From positions 4,154,001 through 4,218,000 of the forward strand of contig JAJFPB010000006.1 in the NCBI GenBank assembly GCA_020881915.1: a stretch of 64,000 nucleotides of DNA. Direction: 5' to 3'. This document shows, one piece after another, positions 21,640-32,300 of this stretch (its first letter is position 1; every line of letters starts with the position of its first letter). The position numbers and the translations under genes were made by a program. Under the pieces are notes generated by a model that saw only the letters and a list, made by a program, of their open reading frames with translations, was not told the DNA's origin and did not search any database. Source of the stretch: Paramyrothecium sp. XJ0827 (lineage: Eukaryota; Ascomycota; Sordariomycetes; Hypocreales; Stachybotryaceae).

Positions 21640-23008
21640 TCAATACTTCTGATCCAACACCCACTTGACAGCAGCGGCCGCATTGGCCCGGAACGCAGCA
21701 CCCTCGGTTATTTCGGGATACATCCAAAAGAAATGAGGCAGAGCCTCGTAGTTGTCCAGCTTGCAGGGCACACTGCGGGCAAAGTCAGCAAAAAGCACAT
21801 CATGTGAATCCTACGCGTAACGTACCCTGCTTTATCAAGCTCAGCCTTGACAATTGTGCCGTCATCACGAATGACGTCTGCGCCACAGGTGGCAATGTAT
21901 GTTGGTGGGAGCTCTCCGAGGCGATCGTGGAGCGCAGGGAAGGCATGAGGGTTCGTCCTTTGAGCAGTAGACCCATTGATAGCTATCAACAGTAAGTTTC
22001 AGTTCGAGAACCAGAGGTTTTTGGGATGCAGGGCGAGGCAGCCTACATTGGAAAACCATCATTCCATCATAGTCGACGACAGGCCCGTCCTTGTTTTCTT
22101 CCCAAGATTTGAGATGGCTGCGATACTTGTCCGGAACATACTCGGGATGAATCGTCATGGGTGCAAGCGCAACAATGCCCTTGACCCGCTCTCTCATAAC
22201 ACCGTGCTCAAGGTATTGAAGAGCAACGCTGATGGCTAGTCCGCCACCGCATGAGGCGCCGATTGCGATCATGTTGTCCTTGGATCCACCCAGGGATTCC
22301 GCGTTGTCCCAAGCCTATTCAAAAATGTGAGTCAAGCGCAAATAAACTTGCACATGTGAATACCGCTTACCCAGTTATAGCCACCAAGATAATCGTAAAG
22401 CTGAGAAGGAACTGGATACTCAGGGGCACGTCTGTATCCCACAGAAACAAGAATGCAAGGTGCGTGTTGCGTGATATACCTGCAAAGACCTTGTTTTCTG
22501 TTAGCTGAGACACTGGAAGCAAAATTGGCAAGATTCTGATGAGTTTCGCGCAAGGTTGGCCAAAAAAACACTACTTACGATCTTCGAAGTATGTGTCGAG
22601 TCCGCCAACAAGAAAACCGCCGCCATGGGCGCTGAGACGTAGTTGTCAGAGCTCTATACCGTTATGCACAAATGCAGCCGAGGATTCCACTCACTATACT
22701 CCAATAGGAAGCTTTTGTCCCAGTTCATGCACTTCTCGGGGGGTGTAAATGCGCACCCTCAACCCACCATAGATGGTTTCATCCCCTGTATCAAAATGAT
22801 CAATGAGTAGCAATTCTTTCACTCGATTCGGTTCAAAACGAGTTTACTTACGTGTTTTGACAGATGGGTCGACAGGCGTGTTTTCTTGTGCCTCAAGCAT
22901 GTCGCTCATCTTCTTGTAACCTGTCCTGAGTTCATCGAGCGTGCCGCTAATAGTAGGGCGGGCACCCCATTTCTCCTCCAGAGCTAGCCATTCACTAGTA
23001 AGCTGCAT
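21640..23008 (-). CDS. Alpha/beta hydrolase, HSL family esterase/lipase, 325 aa, seven exons
   Basis: Exons, in transcription order, are 23008-22852, 22785-22695, 22631-22579, 22489-22371, 22314-22047, 21982-21826 and 21772-21640. All six introns (53-89 nt) are in phase and give 325 aa. Exon 3 carries the oxyanion-hole motif HGGGFLVGG of the hormone-sensitive-lipase family. Exon 5 holds the nucleophile elbow GASCGGG, where the family norm is GDSAGG, so Ser is present but the flanking residues differ. Exon 6 gives the acid region (CGADVIRDD) and exon 7 the catalytic histidine (LPHFFWMYPE). The catalytic triad thus looks complete. It probably hydrolyses a small ester, perhaps an intermediate of the neighbouring genes, which is inference. 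The extreme splitting hides it from simple frame scans. Confidence 0.85.
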
Positions 23009-23113
23009 TTTGTTTTAATTAGTTTTTGATTGATAGAATGATGCGTAAGTTGCTTTTGAATGCCTTGATGAATGCATTAGGCGCCTCAGGGGCCAAGACA
23101 ATATATACATATT

Positions 23114-23488
23114 TTAGTCATTGGTTTCAGGAATAAGATGAGCCGCGTAAAAGAAGCACTGCAGTAAAACGTTGTGATCGCCGAGACGATACTCCGGGCT
23201 CCTGTGTAGTTCTTTTGCAACCGAGACCGGAGTATAGACGACGTCAGCCAAGCACACATTTCGCAACATTCGGTCGAGTTCAGAACCTTTGTGTCTAGTC
23301 AAGCTTGCGGTTTCATTCTGGCTATCACCACTAGATGCAAGACCCATAATCTTGCTTGACGCTGGTATTTGGGGGTTCGTACCAACTCGTTGCCCATCTT
23401 GCATGAGAGCCGAAGCAGGTTCTGCCAATACAGACGGGCAAACTCGGACCACAATGCATTTACTCAACTCCATAGATTTGATCGCCAT
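23114..23488 (-). CDS. Uncertain small open reading frame, 124 aa
   Basis: An ATG-started frame lies between the esterase and the Myb gene, on their strand. It has no recognisable motif, and its composition (several Val, Ser and Cys, no clear domain) gives no support beyond length. It could be a small real gene, the remains of one, or chance. The rest of the 23009-23842 gap contains nothing I can support. Confidence 0.2.
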   Translation of the reverse strand: MAIKSMELSKCIVVRVCPSVLAEPASALMQDGQRVGTNPQIPASSKIMGLASSGDSQNETASLTRHKGSELDRMLRNVCLADVVYTPVSVAKELHRSPEYRLGDHNVLLQCFFYAAHLIPETND

Positions 23489-23842
23489 ACTTCGATAATG
23501 TAACTTCTCTCACTTGGAAGATGCAGATCTCGGGCTTAGTCTTCGGAACTAGAAGATTTTAACGGTAAATGTCTTGTTTCCGAATGTCCTGGTCCGTGGG
23601 CGCAGGTCCTCAAGTTTGTGATTATGCAGTCATGACCTGAATATCCCAAAGTACGTATCTCAAAGTCAAGCCAAGGAATTTTTTATTTGATCGTCCAGAA
23701 TGACAAGGTGGCGTGGAACTATGTAAATTTTATCAGGATCAAGGCAATATACTGGAAGATCTCGCATTTGAAAGCCATCGCTTAACACAACTCGTAATTG
23801 AAGGGAAGAAACTGCTAGTCCATCTAGCCAAATGAAGGCCTC

Positions 23843-25362
23843 CTATCTACCAGCTATCTCTATCTTTGCCTTGGACTTGATGGTCTTCGTTATGTTCAAG
23901 ATACTATCAAGAGTGCCCCGATCGCAATTCTCGATCTCGACAAGCACCTTCCCAAAGGACTTGTCTTGAAATATTTGATTAGTCCCGCTGTCCTGCCTAT
24001 ACTGTCTCCCAATCTTATGTGACCCAGGAGTAGTGTAGGCGTATCCTTCCAGACCGGCCATATTTGACCATTCATTCTGGTCACTTTCCAGGCTCGCGCC
24101 TTCGTAATCGTATGTATATGATTCGTTCAACAGTTGTTGTAACGAAGAAGGCTCGCCCAACGGCCCTGGACCAAAAAGATCCGACATGTTGACGTCGTAT
24201 GCACCAGTCACGTCTGTGCTTCCAGGGGCTGCGCAGGATGAAACTGCTCCATGGCCGTGCATGAGTTCAGTAGCTCCGTTCGACTGAAGATTTTCCCAGG
24301 AGCTGATATGCATGCGCTCCTGCTCCTCAGTTGTGTCGTCATAGGAGCCCCATGGTAAAGGAGACTCTTCATCAGTGCTTTCTGCACTGTCCAGCTCAAT
24401 TTCGCTATATGGCCTTGAGCGAGGAGTACTTCTGGATGATGTAGATCTGGCTTTGGTGCGAACTTTGTCCTTCTGGGTTTTGCCATCTCGGGTGAGAATG
24501 AAATACCTGCATGATGGTAAGAACTAAGTAAGATTTCGTAAGTACTGATAGACTCTGTTTTACCTGTTTTTGAGCTCATTTCTCGATCTGCTGGGATAGT
24601 TCGCTTTCTGAATCTCTTTCCAAGCACGTCCATGTTCTGCAACCGATCTGATTAACAACTCGTCCTTGATCTTGTTAGTTGATGATCCTTGTAGTAAGCG
24701 CCAAGAATAGCCCTACTTCTTCGATGTCCCATTCTCGGTGATCGAGCTTCGGGTCAAGATTGTTCTGCCACCGCTTGGCACACTCTAAACGGACAGTTAA
24801 TGTGAGCCCTTGTCTTCTCAGGATGATAAAACCCATGTTCGATTTTATCAAGACGCCACTTACGATCGGGGCTTCGGAAACAGACATGGCTAGCAACCAA
24901 TGTCCACCTAGGATCGAGTTAGCCCTGTCCTGGTTCATTTGGCTTTTTGGCCTGTTCTCGTTGTTATAGCAGGTATTGCTGTCCGGGGAAAAGTTAAAAA
25001 ATGATTATACTTTTGTCCATACAAGTCTATAGCTTCCAACAGGCGTTTGTCTTCTTCCTTGTCCCAGCCACCCTTCTTCAGACTACCGCAAACGTGGTTT
25101 ATCCAACGTTTCCGGCAATCCTTGTTTGTTCGGCCAGGGAGTTTCGTGGCAATTTGGTTCCAATCTCTGGCGTTCCCTTGAGCCGCTGGTTGAACCAAAA
25201 GTGTCAGCATTCCTCATAGCTCCTTACTGACAGGACAGATAGGAGATGTCACTTACAGTGTTTCTGGGCTTCTTCGTACAAGATTTTGTCTTCTTCTTCC
25301 GACCAACGCCTTGGCACTCTGCGTGTATCAGTTCCCATTGTATGCTTTGATTCGCCAACATC
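23843..25362 (-). CDS. Myb-like (SANT) DNA-binding transcription factor, 387 aa, six exons
   Basis: Exons, in transcription order, are 25362-25257, 25185-25011, 24907-24864, 24784-24717, 24670-24564 and 24506-23843 (387 aa, phases consistent). Three Myb repeats fill the N-terminal half. Repeat 1 is RRWSEEEDKILYEEA ... WNQIATKLPGRTNKDCRKRW. Repeat 2 is GGWDKEEDKRLLEAI ... WTLVASHVCFRSPDQCAKRW. Repeat 3 is W...ELLIRSVAEHGRAWKEI ... YPSRSRNELKNR. The recognition helices are rebuilt only after splicing. The C-terminus is acidic and Ser-rich. The start at 25362 is the only ATG in frame with repeat 1; the ATG at 25339 is out of frame. Probably a nuclear regulator, possibly of the adjacent enzymes and the divergent efflux pump. 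Confidence 0.85.
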
Positions 25363-26719
25363 CACCAAGAAGTCTGGGCAGAGAGGTTGGTGGTTGACGC
25401 AACCCGAAATAGAGATTTGAGGGAGCGGAGTGGTACAGTCTTTAAGCCTCCTGCGTGTGTCGTGTCAGGTTACATGATGGTCCCAACCTGAAGATATAGC
25501 CATGTGGCTCCTATTTTCTAACCCATGGTCATGCCCCTGTGCTTAACTGAAAACAGGTAATGAAACAAGAGATGCAAACGAAGAGTGGTTGCTACTGGTT
25601 CTCACAGACTTGTTCTTCCCTTACAGAAAAGATGCATGAGCTGAATGCAGTCTGCCTAATGCCAAGCTTGAACGATAACTGTATAGAGCTCGTAGGGCAC
25701 AATCTACCATTGCGTCATTGCTCTGCAGGATAGTCCGCGAAGATATGAAGATTTAGGCGTCTTGACCGGTCCAAATACGGTTTTGTGGCTGCTTGCTTGC
25801 GTGTACAAGGGAAGGGCAGCGTATATGCAGCCAACGCCCGGCCTTGCATGTTAAGCATAATTTCAGCCCCTGTTTGGCTAAACGGTTGAGTGGCTTTTTC
25901 TTTCCCCACATGTCATGGGTTGTCACTTTGACACCCTAACCCACAAATGGCGGAGATGGGGCTGCCGGCAAAAGGGTAGAGCGATACGCGGGCCAGGAAA
26001 GTCAACGGCTTGGCTACACTTGTCTCGGGTCCGTGTTCAAGGTTTGTGGATGCAATTGTCGGCACGTCTAGAAGGAAACTATCCGAGCTGACAAGTTCCG
26101 AATTTCGAGAAGCGACGAGTCATTCACAAACGAAATTCAACCGCACTAGCCTTCTCCTGAGTCGAGCCATGTGCACGCCAAGAGCTGTGCTCGCAATCTG
26201 GCGCCATTTATGTCATGGGGAGTGGAATGCAACGCGCCTCAACGGGAACATCGTTGCCATAGTAGGATGGCGTCTAAGGGAGGGGATCGCCGCACTGGGA
26301 TTATTTGAGGAGCAGCGGAAAGCCTTCCGAATCCTCCTCGCTCAATCACCTCTGTTTACGGCAATTGCTTGACAGAAGCCGAGTAAGCGAGTCCTGAGAT
26401 CATGCAGCATAATCGCCCCTAATGCAACCGTGCCGTCCCCGGCTTCCCCCATCACAACACCTCTTTGTCTTGGCATCCCCCTTCAACTCCGAATAAAGAA
26501 AGTCTTATCGCCGCAAACCCTGCTTTGCGAACCCCTACCCCGAATCAAAAGCCTGCTTCCAGTATGAGATCATACCTGCGTTCGAGGGTGCCTCAATCCT
26601 GATCAGAGCCTCCCTTCAGCCCTTTTTTAACCCCCACCTCCTGCCCCTTCTTCCTCATTTCACCTGTCGGATATTACGGAGACATACAATCTCGATTCAC
26701 TAGCAAAGCACGATCCAAC
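25363..26719. promoter_or_regulatory. Divergent upstream region, Myb factor / MFS pump
   Basis: This region of about 1.36 kb between two divergent genes should hold both promoters. A frame near 26010-26372 starts with TTG, has no motif and is not called. The 250 bp before the MFS ATG are pyrimidine-rich on the + strand. Confidence 0.4.
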
Positions 26720-28807
26720 ATGGACCATCCCCAGCAACGCGAGAAATCCCGGACCCCTCCATCTGCAGACGAGGGCTCTGCCGAGGCACAACAACAGAAG
26801 GAGGAGACGCGCGCTCTGACTGGATGGAAGGTAACAGCCTCCTGAAATGGGTCCTCCCACACCATATCCTCGTTGCCCCATGCATTCACCCCTGTGTTTC
26901 CTTTCGCGTCTCCAACTTTCTCGGACAATAAGGTTCCGAGTCGTGCATCCAGTTCGGCCGAAGAGGCTTTCACGTCTTCAATATTGGTAGTGTGCTAACA
27001 TGATCATGCCTTGGCTGTTTAACAGTGGTTTTTGTTCAACCTCAGCACGCTGACGGCTATCTTTTTGTATGCCTTGGACAATACTATTGTCGCCAACATT
27101 CAGCCTGTGAGTGGAATATTCTTATAATTTCTTTTTCGCTTTTTTTCTTCTCATTTCCTTTCTCTAATCGGCAATCTGACCTGGCATCCAGATTATGGTA
27201 AACGACTTCAACGCAGTTGACGAATTACCATGGCTATCTGTCGGCTTCATGATTGGCGGTCTCGCCATGGTTATGCCCATTGGCAAGCTGTATGCGGTGT
27301 ATGACGGTAAATGGCTATTCATCGCATTTGCTGTCAACTTTATGGCTGCATCTGCCCTCTGCGGCGGTGCGCCCAACATGGCCGCCGAGATCATCGGTCG
27401 CGTCTGGGCTGGTGCTGGTGGCAACGGCATGTACTATGGTCTCCTCAACCTCGTCACCGTCAACACCAAAGAGCGCGAGCGTCCAACCTATCTCAGTTTG
27501 ACGTAAGAACTCCATCATTTCAACTGCTTTTTCTTGCTAACGGGCTCGCAGAGGCATGGTCTGGGGTTTCGGTACAATCCTGGGACCCGTGGTGGGAGGC
27601 GCTTTCTCCCTTGTTTCATGGCGTTGGGCTTTTTACATCAATCTCTTCTTTGCCGTTCCGCTTCTACCCGCCTACGTTTTCTTGATTCCCTCAAACAAAC
27701 CGGCCCCTCATCTATCCCTCCGAGAAAAGGTTCTCTCGTTTGACTGGGCAGGTGCAGCGCTGAGTGCCGCTGCCTTCGTGACCTTCATGATAGCAACCAA
27801 TTTTGGCGGCGTTTTGTACAGCTGGGACAGTGGCGCCATCATTTCTTTATATGTTGTCAGCGCAGTCTGTCTTTTGCTGTTCGGTGTTCAACAGTATTTT
27901 GCGATTTTCACCAACCCAGACAACCGCATGTTCCCTGTCCATCTTCTTGCGAACCGCGAGGTGGTCCTCCTTTTTGTCCTCATGGCTTGTGGAGGCACCA
28001 TCTCTTACGTCTCGATTTACTACGTACCTCTGTACTTTCAATTTACGCGAGGAGATGGCGCCATTGAAACTTCAGAACGAATTCTACCGCTTGTCATCTT
28101 TCTCATCTTTGGCATGCTGTCAAATGGATATCTCATGTCAAGATTGGGTTACTACAAGCCGTGGTTTATCGTTGGAACTGCCCTCGGGCTTGTTGGTGGT
28201 GTAATGTGGAGTAAGTATCCATACGCATTTTACGACGGGTCGGGGCAGAACTCAAGATCATGATAAGCTAATGTGGCTCCCAGGCCGTGTCGAGCTTACG
28301 ACGCCCGTTTCAGCCATCTACGGATATCAAGTACTGCTTGGATTGGGAGCCGGTTGCTTCGTACATTCAGGGTTTGCTGTCGTGCAGGCAAATATCGATC
28401 CAAAGGACAGCGTTCATGGAGTCACTCTCATGACGATGGGGCAATTGAGTGGATTGGCGTTTAGTCTATCTATGACAGGAGCCGTCTTCATCAACCTGTC
28501 AACGAGTAACTTGAGGGAAGTCTTCCCTGACTTGGACGAGGACACGCTCGTCTCCATTGTCTCTGGGACCAGTGGGGCGTTTCTTGAGAACGCTAGCGAG
28601 TCAGAAAGAACTGGCGCCTTGAACGCCATTCTGGATGCGATGCATAACCCATTTATTCATATCTACACTGCAGCTGTCCTCGCGTTCATTCTGAGCTTTT
28701 TCCTCAAGGTATGGCATCTGAAATTTCCCGAATTTTTCTTGTCCTCATTCGCTGACTTCGCATTTTAGTGGAAGAAGGTGTACGGTGTTGCTGCTGGTGG
28801 TGCTTAA
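26720..28807 (+). CDS. MFS multidrug efflux transporter, DHA2 (14-helix) type, 541 aa
   Basis: Exons 26720-26830, 27026-27106, 27192-27502, 27552-28210, 28284-28708 and 28769-28807 join in phase to 541 aa. The short second exon carries the diagnostic helix 1 motif LYALDNTIVANIQP (LDxTIV). Then come LPWLSVGFMIGGLAMVMPIGKLY, GRVWAGAGGNGMYYG, and the drug:H+ antiporter motif C around helix 5 (GFGTILGPVVGGAFS, then WRWAFYINLFFA). Fourteen hydrophobic segments fit the DHA2 group, to which toxin self-protection pumps such as the aflatoxin-cluster AflT type belong. It probably exports a small molecule at the plasma membrane. Intron 1 (195 nt) is unusually long for this window. Divergent from the Myb gene. 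Confidence 0.92.
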
Positions 28808-29365
28808 ATGAGTGCATCCGCTCGAAACGTCATGACAACCAGAGATAGTTATTGCTATTCCGGTCGGACGACAAAGCTTCGGAGTACGGCCTTATCTCGT
28901 CTCACCAGATCATATGTTGCTGTCAACTTGCTAGGAACTAGGGATGGGAGACAGGATTCCCAATAAGTTTTCAAGATTGAGTGAAGGTTAAGTGAAGGTT
29001 GGCAGTGGGACGGGTTGTAGAAATGGGTTTATCAGGGCCTATTATTAGAGTGGTTTGGTGTTTATGCCGTTGGTACTGTCGTCCCTTAAAATTTGAATAT
29101 AGAAGAAGAGGTTTATAGATTTAAATCCTATCTTTCCGAATAAAACTCCATCTGGCTCTTATTAGATACAGTTTACTGCCCGTACGCACCAGCGCCACCC
29201 GCATAATATACGCGCCACTCTGTAAGAGCCTACCCTATAGTAAGATTTTCCCCTATCGGCTCAACAACATTCTGCTCTTAATTCTATGTAAATGGATTAG
29301 AGATAACGAGGTATTCTATGACTAAATTAATGTATTTAATGTATAAATATATGTGTTTATGTGTC
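28808..29365. other. Convergent 3' region
   Basis: The 3' flanks of the MFS pump and of the TcA-like gene meet here. The right half is AT-rich, with AATAAA-like words suited to polyadenylation of the rightward gene. No gene is seen. Confidence 0.5.
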
Positions 29366-32300
29366 TCAGGACAAAAGGTAGCGGATCATCATCCAGATTC
29401 TCTTGGGCCTCATATCGCCAACTTGCACACTCAATGCCCAGTCTTTGACAGCCAAGCTTATCCCAGTTGCTTCGTACGCATTGAACCCGTTAATAAGATT
29501 ATCATGTCGGTTCAAAGTCACAGTCGTTTTTCCAGCTGAGAGCGTTATCGAATCATTCGCCAATTCACCGTCCACGAGCAGCCACACATCATGCGCCGTT
29601 ACTTGATCCGCGTCCTTCGCGACAATGCTAAGAGGCAGCCTCTTACCAACATCCGGTATCTCCAAGATGCTGGTGCTCTCGTCTCGAGAGAACTTGGCCC
29701 AGCTCGTAGCGTACTCGTTCTTGAGGTCGAGCAGGGCGAACAGGCCACCGGCGCTGCTGGTTTCATTCACACTCTTAACGAAGTTAGACACCGACTTGAT
29801 TGCCGCGCCTTTGAGGGTGTCCCCTCCCTCGAGGGATGTGTATCTCATTGTCAGGACGACATCTGTCACGCTCCTGTAGTCAAAAGGGCGGACTTCGCCT
29901 GGCGGCAACTCGAGGCGCCAGGACGAGATGCAGCCAGCGCCTTCGAACGGCAGGAACCGGTCGGGTGAAAAGTTGAGCTCGAACAGTCCTGGGTCGCTCT
30001 GGCCGGAAGAGACCGCAATGGCGTTGATGGGGACGTTTGTCGTTGCGAAACGGTCGTCGGAAAGAGATCCGTTGGACGCGTTTTCGGCGTACTCACTCGG
30101 GCGCGAGGTGGATCGACGAAACTTGTGGCTGGTGAGCCTCAGCGTACAGTTTACGCCTGTGTAAGGCCCGACAACACATGGGATGGTCACGGAGATAGAC
30201 TTGATTCGTCTCAGATAGTGACCAGGGAAGTCCATGTCGAATAGCGTCTCAGGCACTGAGAACTCGGCAACGCCACTCTCGCGCAGCTTCATTAGCTGCA
30301 TTGGATCGATTTGGCGAAGCGAAATGTTTTTCGTGACCTCATAGTCATAACCCCTGTCGGCTATGTATGCCGCTTCGATCTGTTTCAGCGCGTGGTAGAG
30401 GTTTTCCCCAGCCAACAGGCCGTCTCTCGAGGCGTTCCAATAACCCGGCTGGATGAAGGTCTGGTCGCTCAACTGCGGCCGCTCGAACTTGAAAATCTTC
30501 TCGACCTTCTTGGCCATGTCATACGCTTGGATGTAGCTGTTACGGAACAACCCCTTCGTCTGGCCAAACATCCACGTGTAAAGCTCGGCGTTGGTATACT
30601 TTGTGTTGAGGAAGTCCTCCGTTTCGCGAATCTGGTCAATATTCTTCTGCTGCAGCTCAATTTCTCGATTCGCCATGGCGATGCGTACTTTGCTAGCAAC
30701 AATTTGCTTGTCGATGCTTGAAATCTCGTAGCCAGCAATGTTGGCCTGTAGAAGTCTGTCATTGAGAGCACGCAAAGCCATGGCTTTGCGGCTGGCATTC
30801 CCAGCTTGGAAGTTCAAGTCGTTTGTCTTGGTAGCAATTCCACGGGCTGCGGCGGTGGCTGCCCCGGACAAATTCTGACCACCGAAAGAGATGGTTGCGC
30901 CCATGCCTAGAGGTTGACAATTTCCGCCCGCGGTTGGAATGATGGCCAAGGCACCTGACAGAGCCTCCATTGCGCCAACCGCTATTGACAGTTCAGCGGC
31001 ATTCGCGTACAAGTCCATCTCCTCTTTCTCGGAAGGAAGAAGCTTCAGGCCACCATGATCAATCGGCGTTTGAAGTTTCTCGTTCAACCGTTGGAATTCA
31101 GCATCTGCGCCAGGAATGGGGGACAGGTCCTCGCCCGCAGTCCGCAGGTAGTATTCCATTCGGCTGATAGGTCCATTTCTGGAGTACTGCAACGCCTCAA
31201 GATGACTCTGGGCCTCCTCAAGACCCAGTTTCTTCATGTCCATAACAAGATTCTGCGTAACGGACTCATGTTTGGCACGCAAAAGTGCATAGGCTTCCGC
31301 GTCTTTCCGTTCCTGAGCTGACAGTAGCGCCTGACCGAAGGAACGAACTTCATGAGCCATTTCAATGGCTCTGCCAAGAAGGTATTGGAACCTGTAATTG
31401 GGCATGGGCCCGCTAAGGTCACTTAAGACGCTGCTCAGAGAAAGACCCTGCGCCGTGGCCTGGACCAGCAACGCTGGGTCGATTGGTGGTTCGAACAGAG
31501 GTAGCTTTCTGAAAATTCCGCTTATGTCTTGGGAGTGCCTGATCTTGAAAAGTCGATCATCAATTCTCTCACCAAGGGCTCTAAGTTGTGGGTTATCTGG
31601 GATAGCAAAGAAGAGCCCTCCAGCGAAGCCAAAAATGTTGGGAACCTGAACCTCAGTATCGCCGGGAAGCTTGCCGCGTGGCAGTGGTGTTTGGTTGCTG
31701 AATGGAAATGCTTCTTCCATTTGCACCAAAGCGTTGGAGAAGGCGTCAAACTTGGCCATCAAATCATTGTAGGTGAATGGCTTCAGAGGCCGCTTCTGCG
31801 GGACCTTCACGCCCCTCGGCCCGTAGAGATGCGATGCGAGGATGTACATCTGAATCGCGTTGGGAATGGTCTCGAGGGTGTTTTGCCGGAAGTAAAAGTC
31901 TCCATACTCTATCAATATCTCAATGTACTTGGCGACGATCCACTTCATGTAAGCTTTGGGTCGACTTCTGGCGATGACGTGAGGGGCGAACGGATGTTCT
32001 TTCCATTCCTCTATGCCACTGTAGATTGTTAGCAACATATTGGGCTCATAAAGACGGAGAAATGGATGTTGGGTTTTATTGGAATAACATACTTTGGCGC
32101 TCCATCTTTAAACGACTGAAACCACAATTCGAGAGTTTGATCTGCTTTGATGTCTTTAAAGGGCTTAAAGACCCAGAAGCGGGATAGGTCGTTCCCGTCT
32201 CCCGAAGCCGTTGGGTTGAAGACGTGATGGCAGACTTCAAGAGCTTGGTCAAACTGTTGTGCCTTTAGTAGTGCATCTATCAAGGACATTGGGGCGTGAA

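Noticed and set aside
25337..25339. ATG at 25339 as the start of the Myb gene
   Set aside because: It is out of frame with the first Myb repeat; the ATG at 25362 is in frame.
26010..26372. 120-codon frame upstream of the MFS pump
   Set aside because: It starts at TTG, has no motif and lies in the divergent promoter region.
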